The notes: a model not told the origin generated them from the letters alone. A DNA stretch of 64,000 nucleotides from Chlorophyllum brunneum (GCA_963576785.1 OY756140.1:1364001-1428000); one strand, 5' to 3'; numbered from the stretch's first letter, positions 1-12,598 are shown. Translations and numbers: made by a program.

Positions 1-405
1 ACAGGCTCCGTTACCTCTTCATACCAAGGAGGACGACCTATGGTGCGGGTTTCGTAGCCCCAGTCATCGTCATCTTCATAGAAACCGGTGTCTTCGTCGT
101 CATCTTCTTCGTCTTCATCGAAATAGAGGCGAGGTCCGTTACCACCAGACGCGGCCCTGAGTAGTCGAGTGAGGTGGTGCAGACTTATACCGCTGAGGCT
201 GAACGTTCTTGAACCCCCAGATGTACCATCCGCTTGCATTGAGAAAAGGTCTTTTAGAACACGACCAAGTCAATTTATCATAGGTGCTTGGTCACAAGAT
301 GACCGCCATACCGCTCAGGATATCCTGCACGTCATTCGCAGGTGTGGAGTTGGTGTTCTGGCCATCGTCGTCCGGGAGAGTGGACTGGGACTGGTCTGGC
401 TGCAT
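1..405 (-). CDS. 5' part of an acidic-tract protein (possibly DCAF11-like WD40 protein), cut by the window edge
   Basis: Model: complement(join(<1..232,311..405)). The ATG at 405-403 opens a short polar first exon (MQPDQSQ...). A 78-bp intron (GTATGG...GCAAG) follows, then an exon with a short hydrophobic/amphipathic segment (FSLSGISLHHLTRLLR, about residues 40-55) and a run of Asp/Glu containing TGFYEDDDDWGYE, ending in GRPPWYEE at the edge. The order (short polar N-terminus, helix ending in HLTRLLR, acidic stretch) recalls the N-terminus of DCAF11/LEC14B WD40 substrate receptors of CUL4 ligases, but no WD repeat is inside the window, so that is a guess. The reading frame and splice signals are clear; the function is not established. 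It is divergent from the TBL1-like gene, with a 248-bp shared upstream region. Confidence 0.6.
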
Positions 406-653
406 GGGGGTCAGAAAGAGGCGGGTCGAATTGAAGCTTACTCAGGCAATCACACCGAGCCACACAGCGGACTTCGCGCCATCGCGGTGATGGAGTGAGT
501 GATCGTGAGATCACTGACCAGAACAGAATCGTCCAAACACGGGCACACAACACCCTCGTCGACAGGAACGACAAGTCCGCTTCGACCAGTCCTCCACACC
601 CTCCTCTACTATTCCGTCGCCACATCTGTCGTACACATATGGAGGCTCTTCCA

Positions 654-2882
654 ATGCGAATGACTGCAGATGAAGTCAATTGTCTCATATATTCGTACTT
701 CAAGGAATCTGGTATCGGTTAAATCCACACTGAGATTATACTCTTGGATTCATTTTCTCTTGTCAGGCTTCAACCATTCTGCGTTCACATTATGCACCGA
801 GGGTGCTTTGCAAAAATCACCATGGTTCAGCAAACACATACCTCGTGGCGAACTTATTGAGTTGCTAAGCAAGGCTTTGCTCTATCTTGAAGTTGAATCA
901 CATTGGCGCGGCGATGCAATGGTCACAAATTGCAAAAACAATTTCTCGCTACTGGAGCGCCATACCTGCTCAGGCGACCCGTCATCCTCTACCGCACCAT
1001 TGAAACCCCCTGCTCTTCCCTCTGCTCCTTCTCGTTTACCGCCCTCTCTGAAAGCACCCAACAACACAATTCTCTCTCCCACCCAAGATGCATCCACCTC
1101 TCGAAATCCTCAGATTCGCCAGACATCTAATGAAAGCTTCTATGGTAATGCACCCACTGCACAAACGAATGGTAGTTTGGCCTTAAACGACGCCAGCGTC
1201 AAACGGAAAGTCTCGCCCATTCAAATTGACGGTCCTTCTGAGAAACGAGCCAAACGTGAACTTGATGATATAGAAGTCGGCACTTCAATACAGAATAGGC
1301 AGGCCAACAAGTCCCTCCCAGCCCAGAGTCCTTACGTCAGAATACTTGGTCCAACTGACAGTTCGAGACTATCACACGACAATGGCGCTGATGCCTTTAA
1401 ACGACCACGCCCACGCATTAATCAAGGACCCGTAGACGATGTCACTGATCCTAAGGCTATCATGATGCTTCCTGGACACCGAACTGAAGTCTTTGTGTGC
1501 TCTTTCAATCCAACGAAACATGCACAGCTTGCCACTGGGTATGCTCAACCTCCTGCATTAATTGGGGTCTCAGCTTCTTACGTATGAGTAGATCCAGAGA
1601 TGCTGTAGTTAATTTATGGAATCTTCCTGCACCTCCAACATCCAAAGACGAATGCGCAACATGGAATGGAAGTCCAATAACAATAGACAATTATGTGAAG
1701 GACGTACAAGGAGATCTGACTGCACTGAATTGGAACCCACAAGGAACTTTGTTGGCTATAGGGTCTTATGACTCTATTCTTCGAATACTCACCCCTGAGG
1801 GTGATACTTATTTTACGCATTACCAACACCGGGTGAGTTAGCTTGATTGTTTTCCATGGATAATGATTAATACTCGATAATCAGGGCCCCATTTTCTCAG
1901 TGCGGTTTTCTCAGGATGGGCAACTATTATTATCTGCCAGTTTAGATGAAACTACTTGCCTTTGGGATGTTAAGGAAAAGCGTCTACTCCAGCAATTTCG
2001 ATGTCATCAGGGTATGGATCCGCCAAGTATCCTTGGACAACTCTCCTGACACTGCCCCATAGATTGTTGCCTAGATGCAGAGTGGTTGGATGCGACAACG
2101 TTTGCAACCGCTGGTGCCGATGGTACTATTTACGTGATGAGGACGGATTTCGTAGAGCCCATATGGAAGTTCAGGTGTGTTGACTGTCTGTCTCATGGTC
2201 CTTGGAGCTGACGATAGTACGCAGCGGACACACAGACGAGATTAACCAACTGAAGTGCAACCCCTCAAGGACGCGCTTAGCATCGTGTTCAGATGACAAC
2301 ACGACACGAATCTGGAAGGTCGATAAGATTGACAACGACCCTGAGGAAAACATTCCAGGTCTTGCAGCTTCGGATCAAATGGTCGTTCTTACGGGTCACA
2401 CCCATTCCGTTAGTGTGATAGGGTGGATACCGGTTCGTGAACCGGGGACCAACGAGATTCTTGCTACATCTTCATTTGACGGCACAGTGCGTGTGTGGGA
2501 TACTGTAACAGGGAAATGCATCAAGGTTCTCACTGACCACAAACGACCGGTCTATGCCCTCGCTTTCAGTCCTAACGGTAAATGGTTAGCGACTGGCAGT
2601 GGGGATGGCTGGTTACTCATTTACTGGGTGGAGGTATGTGTGGTATCCGCGCTCTCGCGTCATACTAAAGCAGAACAATAGACGTGGGAGAAGAAATGGT
2701 CATGGTATGCAGGACATGACAAACCTGGTGTGTTCGAAATTGCGTGGCAGATGGTGTCGGGCGTGAATCGACTCGCAGTAGCACTTGAATGTCGGCAGGT
2801 GGCAATCGTTGACGCTTCGAGAATACCTGCACTCCAGGATACTGAATATGCAGTGAACGGTACCTCGCAAGCTATCTCATGA
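654..2882 (+). CDS. TBL1/Sif2-type LisH-WD40 corepressor subunit
   Basis: Model: join(654..711,767..1538,1592..1832,1885..2011,2063..2174,2226..2634,2682..2882), 639 aa. A second ATG at 660 would serve equally well. The N-terminus ([18 protein letters not shown], then FNHSAF after the first intron) is a LisH dimerisation motif as in human TBL1X/TBL1XR1 and yeast Sif2. A low-complexity Ser/Pro linker (residues about 85-250) leads to a WD40 propeller starting at [13 protein letters not shown]. Clear repeats include [15 protein letters not shown] (across an intron), [29 protein letters not shown] and [13 protein letters not shown]. Family members are core subunits of HDAC complexes (NCoR/SMRT; Set3C in yeast) in the nucleus. 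All six introns are 47-55 bp. Confidence in the family is high; complex membership is inferred. Confidence 0.93.
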
Positions 2883-3105
2883 CGGTCAAGGCAAAAGCTA
2901 TCAATCTATCACAGTGTATGGATTATGTTACAGTTCGGTAATGTTTTGTAGCGGTATTTTAATTGTGCATTCTCGTTATCTGTCACGCGGACTTTCCCAT
3001 GATGTTTGGCATTCGGCGTTTGAAATGACGTCGATCGAGCGGCAAGGGTCTTCGTATATAACCAGAACCCAGGAAACACATTATTGCCACCTCCCCATTC
3101 CCAAC

Positions 3106-4466
3106 ATGCTCCAGCTACGGTACTCCTTACTACGAACACTGTCACTCGCAGCTCGTTCTACCCCTCGACCAACTGGTGTATTCACTACTCTTCGTCCAAC
3201 GTCGCAGATACCGGTTTCAAATCAGATTCTGACTAGGATGTTTAGTAGCTTCGGGAAACCATCGTCTGTTGTGGATGCACTTAAGATAAGGACTACCAAC
3301 CGGCTTCAGTCACAGTTTACGCAGGGGTCGCGGTCCCTTTGGCTCGGCAGAGGCGCTCTCCACCAGGGGGAGTCTAATGGTATCTCATGGCAGCGAATGG
3401 CTACGACGGCGGTAAGTGGTATTGCCCCTGGTATTACCTTTGCTGATAGTGAGGTAGGCCAGTGTTGCAATTGCGGTGGTCATCTTAGAAGGAACACTGA
3501 ACCGTGGCACCCGTGCTCCTCTCAGTGAGACGGAACGTACCTACCTCAATGAAAGCTTCAAGTACACCGCTGGTGGTCTGACGGTCACCGCACTTGCTGC
3601 CAGGAAAATGTTTAAATCGGGTTTCGCATTTAGGCTGATGTCAGCTAATCCTTGTAAGTATCATCGAGGGCTTGACAGTCTCTTGTCTGACGATCATTGT
3701 AGGGGTAGTGCTCGGAGTCGGCCTCCTCGGCAGTCTCGCTACGATGGCAGGTACTATGTATACACCCCCTGAAAGACCCATTCAAAAGCACCTCTTTTGG
3801 CTGGTATGTACACATGAATTAAGATAGTTGTGTCAACCGCTGATTGATACCCAGGGCTTTAACGCTTGTCAAGCCGCCACTTTGAGTCCTCTCTTTTTCC
3901 TGAGTCCGGCCATCCTCTCACGTGCAGCACTCTACACTGTTGGTGTCGTCGGTTCAATATCTTACATTGGTGCTACGGCCACGTAAGTCTCTTGATGTTT
4001 TAGTTTCCAAGATCTGGTGCCCATGATTTGGTTATACCATAGTAATGACAAGTATCTACATCTTGGAGGACCTTTACTTGCGGGTGTCACCATTGTCGCA
4101 CTGAGCTCGCTCGCACCTATGATTTTGCCAATGGGCCTCCGCAGTCTTGCTGTCAGCGAGTCTATTTCTCTGTACGGTGGTTTAGCGGTATTCGGTGGAT
4201 TCGTCCTTTATGAGTAAGCAACAACTCTTGGATGAAGCCTCCACTGACTCTGTTATAGTACACAGAAAATTCTGAAGCACGCCCAAATGGCTGAGGCGGG
4301 TTTGTTCAAGCCTGATGCTCTCAATGAATCTATTGGCCTTGAGTTGGACATGCTGAACATCTTGTGCGTGATTTACCTGTGCCTGTCTCACGAGACATGA
4401 ATCCCTTAATTCTTTGGTAGTATCCGGATCGTACAACTACTCGCAAGGCAAAATAACAGGAAGTAA
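3106..4466 (+). CDS. GHITM/TMBIM5-like mitochondrial inner-membrane protein (Bax inhibitor-1 superfamily)
   Basis: Model: join(3106..3411,3458..3653,3703..3803,3855..3982,4043..4213,4259..4363,4421..4466), 350 aa. The first ~100 residues are rich in Arg/Ser/Thr and lack acidic residues, as in a mitochondrial presequence. Several hydrophobic segments follow (VAIAVVILEG, WVVLGVGLLGSLATMAG, AALYTVGVVGSISYIGA, LLAGVTIVALSSLAPMIL, LYGGLAVFGGFVLYDT). The C-terminal pattern GFVLYDTQKILKHA...ESIGLELDMLNIFIRIVQLLA is the diagnostic end of the Bax-inhibitor-1 fold, including the Asp residues implicated in the cation/proton path. In animals GHITM maintains cristae and acts in mitochondrial Ca2+/H+ handling. 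The alternative, an ER Bxi1-type member, is less likely given the long presequence. It converges on SLY1 with 112 bp between stop codons. Confidence 0.9.
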
Positions 4467-4578
4467 TAGCTTCCCTACCTCCCTGGCCATTGAGTTCTGG
4501 GATATTTGTGTATCTATTAGTCCATTGCCATATACCTTAGCCATAAAAATACTGTTTCCGTAACGACACAACTCAGAT

Positions 4579-7080
4579 CTATAATCCCGACTTTCCAAGG
4601 TTCTCAAGAATCTGGATAAAACTTCCGGGATCAACGATCTCAGTACCACCGTATATGATCCTCCTGTTGCACTTCTTAGCCCAGTCCCCGAGGTTCCCAA
4701 ACTCGACATAATTCGCGCCTCCGACAATGAACACCATGCCTTCAGCAAAAGTCATGCGTTTTGGTCTTGCACCACTGCTCCCTACGCCCCCAGGTAATCC
4801 TGCGTTCAAATTTCGTGGCGCACGAGGGTCAAGGAAAATATAGTCGTCAGTTTCTTGCAAGGATTGGTTGGAAGCGGCTGAGGAATCCATGAGTGCTTCC
4901 GTGAGACGAGTGACAGGAAGCAGCTTGTTGGTAGGTAGGAAATTCTTGACACCGGAAATGAGGCCTTCAAATGCTCCATCTTTCAAACGATCTGTAAGCT
5001 ACAAGGGTATTTAGCACAGATTTTGAGTCTCAGAACGTGGCTGTACTCACTTTGTTTCCAACGAAAGCACTGAACCCTTTGAACAGTTCTCCTCCTTGGC
5101 CAGCTACACCGAGGTTCGGTGTCGATGCTCCAGTATTGGAGCCAAGGCTCCCTGACATCATACGCGAAATCTCTCTCGTACGACGGACGTACTCAAACGC
5201 AGAGGCATTTGCTCCAGCCGATGTGAGCTCTTTCTCGAGTTCGACGACGTCTTCTTTGCTGACCGCATTGTCGGGTGCGGAGAGGTAGAAGACGATGACA
5301 AGGCGAAGTTTGTCCTGTGGTGTAAAGGCGCCGTCGGGGCGGTTTGTCCGTAGCAGATCGAGGATGGATGCAACTGTCTATACGAGGAGGTTCAATGGAT
5401 TTTCGAAGTTTGAAAGAGAATAATAGGAGCACCTGCTTGGAGATAGCTTCTTCGGTACTGAAGAGTTCGTCCAATCCGCGCTTTTTGATTTGTTCGAGGA
5501 GAGCAGTGGCGATATGGACATGTATATCAAGTGTCGCCTTTCTGGCTGTCAATTCTGGTAGTTGGGTGATGGCTGTCTTCAGGTGAGCAGCATTGGCTGA
5601 GAGATCCCTTGCGAGTTTGCATATCAACAAAAAAGGAGCTCGTGCAAGCATAGATGTACTCACAACTTGGAAATATCGTCCACATCATTGACACCTGTAC
5701 TCCTTGTGATTTCGGCTGCATCCTGCTTATACCTGTTCAACTCCACGTCGATTTCTTCTGCCACCTGAGGAAATGGGCTGGCAGAGTTACGCTCCCAGAA
5801 GAAATCTTTAGAGTCGAGGTCGTATCTTTGGGGTTTCTGGCCTTCCGGAACGATGATCCTGTTAAGTTTCATCGAGAAGCAGTCCGAAAGGAGTGCTTGG
5901 TATGTCCAACCATGCGAGACAACGGAGGTCAAGTCGATGTTGCGGTCTAGGATTAACAGAACTAGAGTGGTTTTCAGATGGCAGTAGTCGAGTAGATGGT
6001 ATAAGAAAAGAGCATACGTGGACGTTGAAGAGTTGACAGTCCAGTTGAATCCGGGGCGAAAAGAGTGTTTGAGGGATTTGCGGACCGAGATGCAGTGAGA
6101 ATGGCGTCGCGAATCCTGACTTCGAGTTTCTTGGCCACCATTTCTGCTGCATTGCCTCGTGGCGCTCGAATGAAAGGAACATGCCCTGGAAAAATGAGAT
6201 AAGGGGAGAAGTATAGAATAAAGGGATGTACCAAGAGTTGCCACTGCGCTGAAAAGTCCATTCGCTACTCTTTCAATCTCCTGTTCAATTTGTTGCTCGG
6301 TTGAGGATGGGGAGTTGAGAATAGTATAAGAGGAATGCTCAGATTGTGTGGCGGGTGCTACGGCTCCAGACACAGGAGCTGGGAGATTCGCGGGTGCAGG
6401 TGGAGGAAGAAGGGAGAATAAAGAAGGGGAAGGCGAAACAAAGGATAGATACTGGTCGACAATCTACGACAGAGAAGTGAGTCGAGATCAGGTGTGGGAC
6501 GCGTGGACTTGCCTGCTGTACTAGCTCACCAGTACCGTCCTGTGCGACTGAAGCTGCGAGCTCCTCGAGGAGTGATCGCGATAGAGGTTCCATGAAATTG
6601 AGGTGAAAAGACTCGTAGAGACTTTTCTGTAAGTCCTGTGCGATGCGGCGTACATTGGAGAGTGTAGGCGAGACGAAATATACTGCAGGGACGTCTGGTA
6701 GAGCTGGCCTTACAGCATGCAGCTGGCTTTGAAGAGAAAATGATTGACCATGTGTATTGGAGTTGAGATGTTTCGACGTACACATGAAGGGTTACGCCAG
6801 CATCCCTTAGGTCTTGGACCCTTAGAACAGTCGCTAGGACATCTTTTGTCTGTTGATCCAACACCAGAATCTTCCAAACGGGTGGGCCAGTCACTGGTGG
6901 TGTTTTGAGTCCCGAGGACGGCCTGTTTAAAGTGAGAGAGTCTGCTGGCTGGTTGAGGTTGAGGAGGGTAAGCAACGCGCGTGTCTGGGTTTGTTGGAGC
7001 GTTGTTGGCTGCATATCTGGCGGTGAGTACAACAGAAGCTGGGTTCAGGACGCACAGACCTGTTTCACGGTACTCGACAT
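4579..7080 (-). CDS. SLY1: Sly1-type SM protein for ER-Golgi membrane fusion
   Basis: Model: complement(join(4579..4998,5051..5377,5433..5607,5664..5961,6018..6185,6232..6463,6513..6726,6782..7008,7060..7080)), 693 aa. Hallmarks of the Sec1/Munc18 family: [19 protein letters not shown] near the N-terminus, [63 protein letters not shown], and the C-terminal [18 protein letters not shown]. It binds the syntaxin Sed5 and promotes SNARE assembly on ER-Golgi and intra-Golgi vesicles. The first exon is only 21 bp (MSSTVKQ). The intron at 6512-6464 begins with GC (CAG|GCAAGT), a non-canonical donor required to keep the frame. All other introns are GT-AG and 46-56 bp. Identification is secure. Confidence 0.96.
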
Positions 7081-7220
7081 GGGCGTAGATATGTTCTGAG
7101 TGGGTGCAACGTGCTGAAGTGTCTCCACGTGACTGGCGTATCAAAACACGAAACCCGTTGCATCGCGACCCCTGACCATCATTCAATATTCAGTATTCAC
7201 TGATGGATAGTGATCTTGCA

Positions 7221-7228
7221 ATATATAT
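7221..7228. promoter_or_regulatory. TATA-like element in the SLY1 / mini-protein divergent region
   Basis: An ATATATAT run lies about 110 bp upstream of the ATG at 7339 and about 140 bp from the SLY1 start on the other strand. Composition and position fit a core promoter; which gene it serves cannot be told from sequence. Confidence 0.35.
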
Positions 7229-7338
7229 CAGCGACCCCCGACGCCCGCACTCGACGCCTCTCTCTCGTCCTTTCATGTACGTGTGTATGGCTCTGCGCTT
7301 GCCAGCCTTCTAACTCCGGGACCGTAGCTGATATCAAC

Positions 7339-7536
7339 ATGGGGTGTATTCCTAGCAAGCGCTTGTTCCACGACGACAGTACTATGGTCGTCGAGAAGAA
7401 GACGACCAAGACCAAATACAAGAACCCTACGCGTGAGCAAGTTCCGTCCCCTTCTCGGGATTCCGTCCCTTCTCTCCCCCCGTGGGTCAGTCGCCATGAT
7501 CGCTCGGCGTTGGGCAAGGGAGATATCGACGATTGA
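7339..7536 (+). CDS. small protein with an N-terminal dual-acylation signal
   Basis: An uninterrupted ORF of 65 codons beginning MGCIPSKR. Gly2 with Ser6-Lys7 matches the N-myristoylation consensus, and Cys3 next to it is the classic palmitoylation site, as in Src-family kinases and some G-alpha subunits. A basic cluster (KKTTKTKYK, residues 20-28) would add membrane affinity. The rest is Ser/Pro-rich with no domain I recognise. An alternative splice form is possible: GTGAGC at 7433 and a pyrimidine-rich acceptor ending at 7490 define a 58-bp intron of typical size. It would give a 74-75 aa product in another frame, ending at 7621 with the same acylated N-terminus. Family unknown; whether it is expressed is not shown by the sequence. 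Confidence 0.5.
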   Translation: MGCIPSKRLFHDDSTMVVEKKTTKTKYKNPTREQVPSPSRDSVPSLPPWVSRHDRSALGKGDIDD

Positions 7537-8042
7537 GCGTAGTCCAAAACGGCACTACAGGCCCGGTACCTCTCTATTTCTCTTGCCCTTAGGACCCGTC
7601 TTCATGCGTGCATATCCTTAGATTTCACACAAACACAACGAGGAGTCCTTGCACCATACAACGTGTCCAGGGAGGGTTCCCAGCAGACAGCCGTTGTTTG
7701 CGGGGAAGGAGCCATTGTGAATGGTTGGAGGAATAAGATGTCCAATTGTGGACGGGTTTCCTGGGAGACGCGCGCTCCGTGCCCATGAGCTCCAGTTCCC
7801 AAGCTACATCTTCGTTACCCCTGTAGTCTCAGCAAAAATTCCATTCTGCCTTTGCCACCCATCTCTCTGGAGCTTCTTGCCCCCAACGCACTTTTGAATA
7901 ATCGAAACGAGTGTAGCAGGTCGTCAGGCGCTGCTGTGGGCCGTAATTGCCGAGATACCATATTTGGATTATCATTGGTTCGAAAGTTGGCCACGAACCT
8001 GACTGCCTTCGCTCCCTCGTTGCTCATATACCAAAGGGCCTC
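7537..8042. other. intergenic, no gene seen
   Basis: About 500 bp between the mini-protein stop and the channel start. If the mini-protein is spliced as described, its coding end would lie at 7621. Otherwise I see only mixed-composition sequence with short ORFs. Confidence 0.6.
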
Positions 8043-11000
8043 ATGATTTCTCTAGACAGTGCCCCCAACGTACTACGCCGCTATTTCCCCAGCTTACTAC
8101 CTCGACGGCCCAACGACGAAAACACTTTTCCTCCGCTAAATGTCCCCCCTTCGCCTTTCCAGATTCCCGATGTCACGACTTTCACAACTGCATATCCTGT
8201 TACGACCATTGTCCAAGATATCATGACCTTCACGTCCTACACTGGGTCTCTTATCGTCTATACCCCTCCATCCTCTGCTTCCACCCCCACGACTACATCT
8301 TCAACACCACGAACCAGGAGTAACACTCCTCCACCCGCCACACCCAGTGGCACGGTGTCTTCGAGCAACGAAACACGCCTCAGCAACGAGACAGTGTCAA
8401 ATACTGTTTGTGTTGGGCACGGTCTAGACGCCGCATCCGAAGGACTCTTGGCAGCCATTGTATTGTCCAGCGTGATCGGGCTGACTGTTTGGGTGAGTTA
8501 TTTTCGCTCGTTGGTCTCCAACTCATCGAATACATCCTCACCAGCTCCTGTTTGCTGCCGTTCGACCCCGCTTTCGTCAAATTTACGGTCTACGAGAGTG
8601 GTTTGTTCCACCCGAGTGAGTACGCCAATTTGTTCACTGTTCCTTGGCCTCACCTATCTGCAGAGTGCGACCTAGAACGCTTGGATCAGGCTTCTTCGCG
8701 TTTCTGAGTCCTCCAGTGCCTCTTGTCCCTGATATGCCCAGTGATGTCCACGATGCTGGTCGTTCCGCTAGCAAAGACGCACAATTATTCCCTTCGGACG
8801 AACAACTCAGCCAGCGCACCCTCTTGGTCGCTCTCCTAATCGCAACAGGATGGTCCATTCTTGCTCTCGGTGGCGCACTTCCGATCTACCTCGTGAATTC
8901 ACCATGCAATAACCAACTACCCACCCAGGCTTTTTTCACTGGAGGCTACTCGACGCTTCAAGACCTCAGCCTCCTACGGCTTCTCCGCCTGATTGATGAT
9001 AGCAGCATTCGAACCACCAACCTAAACAGTCTGCCACGGCGTGCCCTAATCGGAGATGAGAGGGATCCTCAAAATGCACGTCTTCGGGTCATCATTTTAA
9101 CGATAATCACACTGGTCCTTGGCTTGCTTCCTGCGCTATGGAAGATTCTACGGGAGTTTAATGCCCTTGTTGAATATCGTAGACGGTGGTTGCAGATCAA
9201 ATGCGAAGGGAAGGATCTGGGATGGCTCAGTGCTAGGGCTGCGCCTGGGTTCCAGAATTGGGGAGAAAGGCGCTTGAAGAACTTCATCAAAAAGATTGGT
9301 CTTACGTCCGGTATGGATGGCGACGATCGCGAAGATAGACGGACAAGGCATAACAATGGGAGGAGTATGCCTGGGAGCGGTGCAGGGAGGCCTAGATGGA
9401 GAGATGAGGAAGCCCCATTGAATGGGACAGAGGATAATGCTGAACTTGACATTCAGAGTCTTTTCTCGATCTCGTACGTCTTCTGAGTGCGTACTTCGGG
9501 TGAGGTGCTGAAATCTGACTAGTGATACCCAACACATCGCACTACTCATTGACCAGCGCGACGAAATCTTAGAGAATCTCGAAATCGCCGAGACACGCTA
9601 CATCAGCTCATTTCAGATTACAACCCCTGATCCTTCTATCGTTGATTTCGAACCTCCCCCACCACCGAACCCAAACAGGCCCTACATCAGCCGTCCACTC
9701 CCTCTTGGTCAAGCTATACCTCGGCGCGCGCGACGAAGACGCGCAGTCAACCGCGCATATGGTACAACATCCCTTGCACCCACATCCTTCGTCGCGCCTT
9801 CCTCCTTCTATAAGCTCCGTAGTGTGAACGGACTCAGCGGGGGCCGGTTTACAGAATCTAATAATGTGCCCAGCCTCACTGAATCAATCAGTTCCCGCAT
9901 CGTTGGAAGCCGGTTCTTGGAAGTTAATAGGAACTCTGCTACGTACGGGCGTTTACCACTTGGCGGCCGTCTTTTGGTTGATAGGAACGGGCAGCTAGGG
10001 CCGACTGGTATCGAGGCGGACTCGCGAAAAAGCTCGACGAGCTGGATTCCGGACCCACGACTGTATGGACCAAACTGGGGCGCCGAACCGTTCACTCCCG
10101 AAGGGATTTCGGAGGAAGAGGAAGTTGAATATATTGATGAGCACGGTGTAAAGAGGCAGACAGTCCAGACCATCCGCAGGGCTTTGGCGGGCTCCGGTGA
10201 AACTGGTACGACTCCACCGGGCGCATGGAGATGGCCTGAAACGGCTCCAACCGAAAGCCACACTCTTCATAACGGACTCAATGACGAGGAGGAGTGGGTC
10301 GACTTGGAAAAGGAGAATGGTCCAGGCAATGATTTCGACAGTGATTTCAACGGATTACCATCTCACGCTGCTGGACCGTCGACCTTTGGCAGACGAAGGT
10401 CACCAAAACTGGAGGCAGAGACCGTTCCACCCACCAGACGCGAGACATTTCCGCTTCGCCGAGATCGAGATCAAGAACCCGAATCAGTGCCTCCACCCCA
10501 CATGCGCCTTCAATACTCTCAACCATTCGTCCGACCCCTCGATGGGGTTAATTTCGATGATCTAGGCGAGGTGTATGGGGACATCACCCTTTGGCGATCT
10601 CAGCTCAAAGTGATAAATTCACTAATTGTGGACGCCCAAAAGCAGAGCTACGATGATATCGCTGAGGGCAGAAATATCCGTGGATGGTTGATCGTTGGTC
10701 GGGGTTTAAGATATATTCCGGGAGTAGAGATCATTGAAGGGAGAGCCAAAGAAGACATCCGTTGGGACGTCTTGCAGAATGAGCGGACCCTGCCGGACAA
10801 AATGGTGTTTTGGACCGTCACTTGTATCACAGGGGTGCTCCTGGCCACCGGATGTGAGTGTGATCAAGCGAATCAAGAATACAAGCTGACCCATTACAAC
10901 AGTGACGGCTGTGGCGGGTCTCGCAGTTTCGCCAGCACCCGACGTAGCTCATTACTTGCCGTTCTTGAAGCCACTGCTGACGGCCGACGTGCTCGCGAGT

Positions 11001-12598
11001 GGTATTGCAACTGTACTTTTACCTGCCGTTGCTGCGACTCTATTCATTGCCGTCGCCATCTATTTCATTCACCGTAAGCCCAGATTAACTTTTGTTTCGT
11101 TCTCAGATCCCTGATCTCAGCACACAGTTGTTGCTAGTATCCATGGATCGATCTCAAGATCAGGCAATCAGCTCTTTGTTTTCAAAATCGTGTTTTACGT
11201 CCTGGCGGCCGTTGCAACGATCTGGCTGATCGCGATAGGAGCCATATTGTTCTCATTGCAGGCATTCGCTGTTGGTTCAGGCCATACACATTCACTCACG
11301 AACGGAGCGATTTATATGACCGTACTGGCCCTCGCGATTGTGATTAATGTAGCAACCGTTGTCCCTGGTCTTCTCCTGCTTCAGCCCATGCGGCTTTGGA
11401 AAGTGCTTAAAGCTGAACGGCAAGCAATTACCCCACGCCAACGTTTTCGAGGTGAGGATTTTCAGCTATGTGGCATCATTCAGGCTATTGAATCCATCTT
11501 TTTGCTTAAGCCGTTTATCCCCGAACATACAGCCCAACATTTGCCATGAGTGCCTGTACCCTCGCTATGATGTTTGCCTCTGCGTTCTCTCTTATCTTCC
11601 CGATTATCACCCCTGCTGTTGTTTTACTGCTGCTACTGAGCCTGGTCGGTGAGTTTTTAAGACATGTTTGATCCCGAGTAACAAGGTGACTGATCGCCAG
11701 TCTCGCCCTCTTTTCATCTCAGTGCATAGATACCTGGTCGGTTACGTATATGCGCGAACACATTCAGAAACAGGAGGCCATCTACAGCTGTGGCTCCTGA
11801 AACGTTTTGGGACATTACTCTCTTTCCAACCCATCCTTTTGGGACTAATCTTCTTAAGTCGTAGAATCTGGATTGAAGGTGGAGTCCTGGCTGGAACTGG
11901 TGTGGCCGTTATACTTTTCATTGAAATATATACCGCCACGAGGCTCAGGCTCCCGGGCCGGAGTTCACTCAGTCCTATAACAAGGGATTCATTGGACCAT
12001 TTCGCCAGCGCTGCCGACAGCTATCTGGTGGATAACTCGGAAGGGACGACAAATGCCAGCAGTACACGAGGGCCGCTTATCCGGGGCTCCATGGCATCTG
12101 TCTTGGAAATGATGAGCCTAACCTTGGCTGTTGAGCCCTCTGCGCCAACTTACCGTGGACCTGTCCCGCTGCGTGAGTCCATCCCGCTTTCTCTTCAACC
12201 TTGACCCATACTAACTTCTAGCGTTTAATGTCGCTCATCCTCATTTCTGTTACATCCCTATCGGACGGCGATTTCGGATGTGAACAGAGACAGAAACCCT
12301 AGACGATCTAACAGCCACAGAGAGAGCAGCACGGACACATCCCGATGCTCCACCTCATTTGCCTCCGCTGTCATTCACAGACCACGCGGAAGATATGGCA
12401 GGGATTCTCTATGCCCCAGAGTTGGTAGCTCCCCCTCCAATCATCTGGCTCCCAAGAGACTCGGCAGAGGTGGCTCATTCGGAGGCAGCAGATCTGAAGA
12501 AGTATCATGGTTTAGAGTGCACGCTCGACGTCCGGGCCAAGGGAGATGTGATGCCTAGACGGTCATCATCTTCGCGCCGTCGCCATGCCCCTAGATAG
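8043..12598 (+). CDS. CSC1/OSCA/TMEM63-family stress-gated cation channel
   Basis: Exons 8043..8492, 8545..8615, 8664..9473, 9523..10853, 10903..11073, 11128..11451, 11511..11648, 11723..12172, then a last exon ending in TAG at 12598; about 1,350 aa. Order: a Thr/Ser-rich extracellular-looking N-terminus, TM helices (LLAAIVLSSVIGLTVWLLFAAV; LLVALLIATGWSILALGGALP; IILTIITLVLGLLPALWKIL), and a long charged cytosolic insertion. The RSN1-type multi-TM core follows (WRSQLKVINSLI, GLRYIPGVEIIEGRAKEDI, LASGIATVLLPAVAATLFIA, FYVLAAVATIWLIAIGAIL, LLGLIFLSRRIWIEGG) and then an acidic/basic tail. I recognise this arrangement from basidiomycete CSC1/OSCA1-like proteins; the family forms Ca2+-permeable osmo/mechanosensitive channels. 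The junction between 12172 and about 12303 is unresolved: a TACTAAC branch site and CTAG at 12221 argue for a micro-exon there, but three in-frame solutions exist. The start codon is not certain (an in-frame non-ATG extension exists upstream). Confidence 0.82.
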
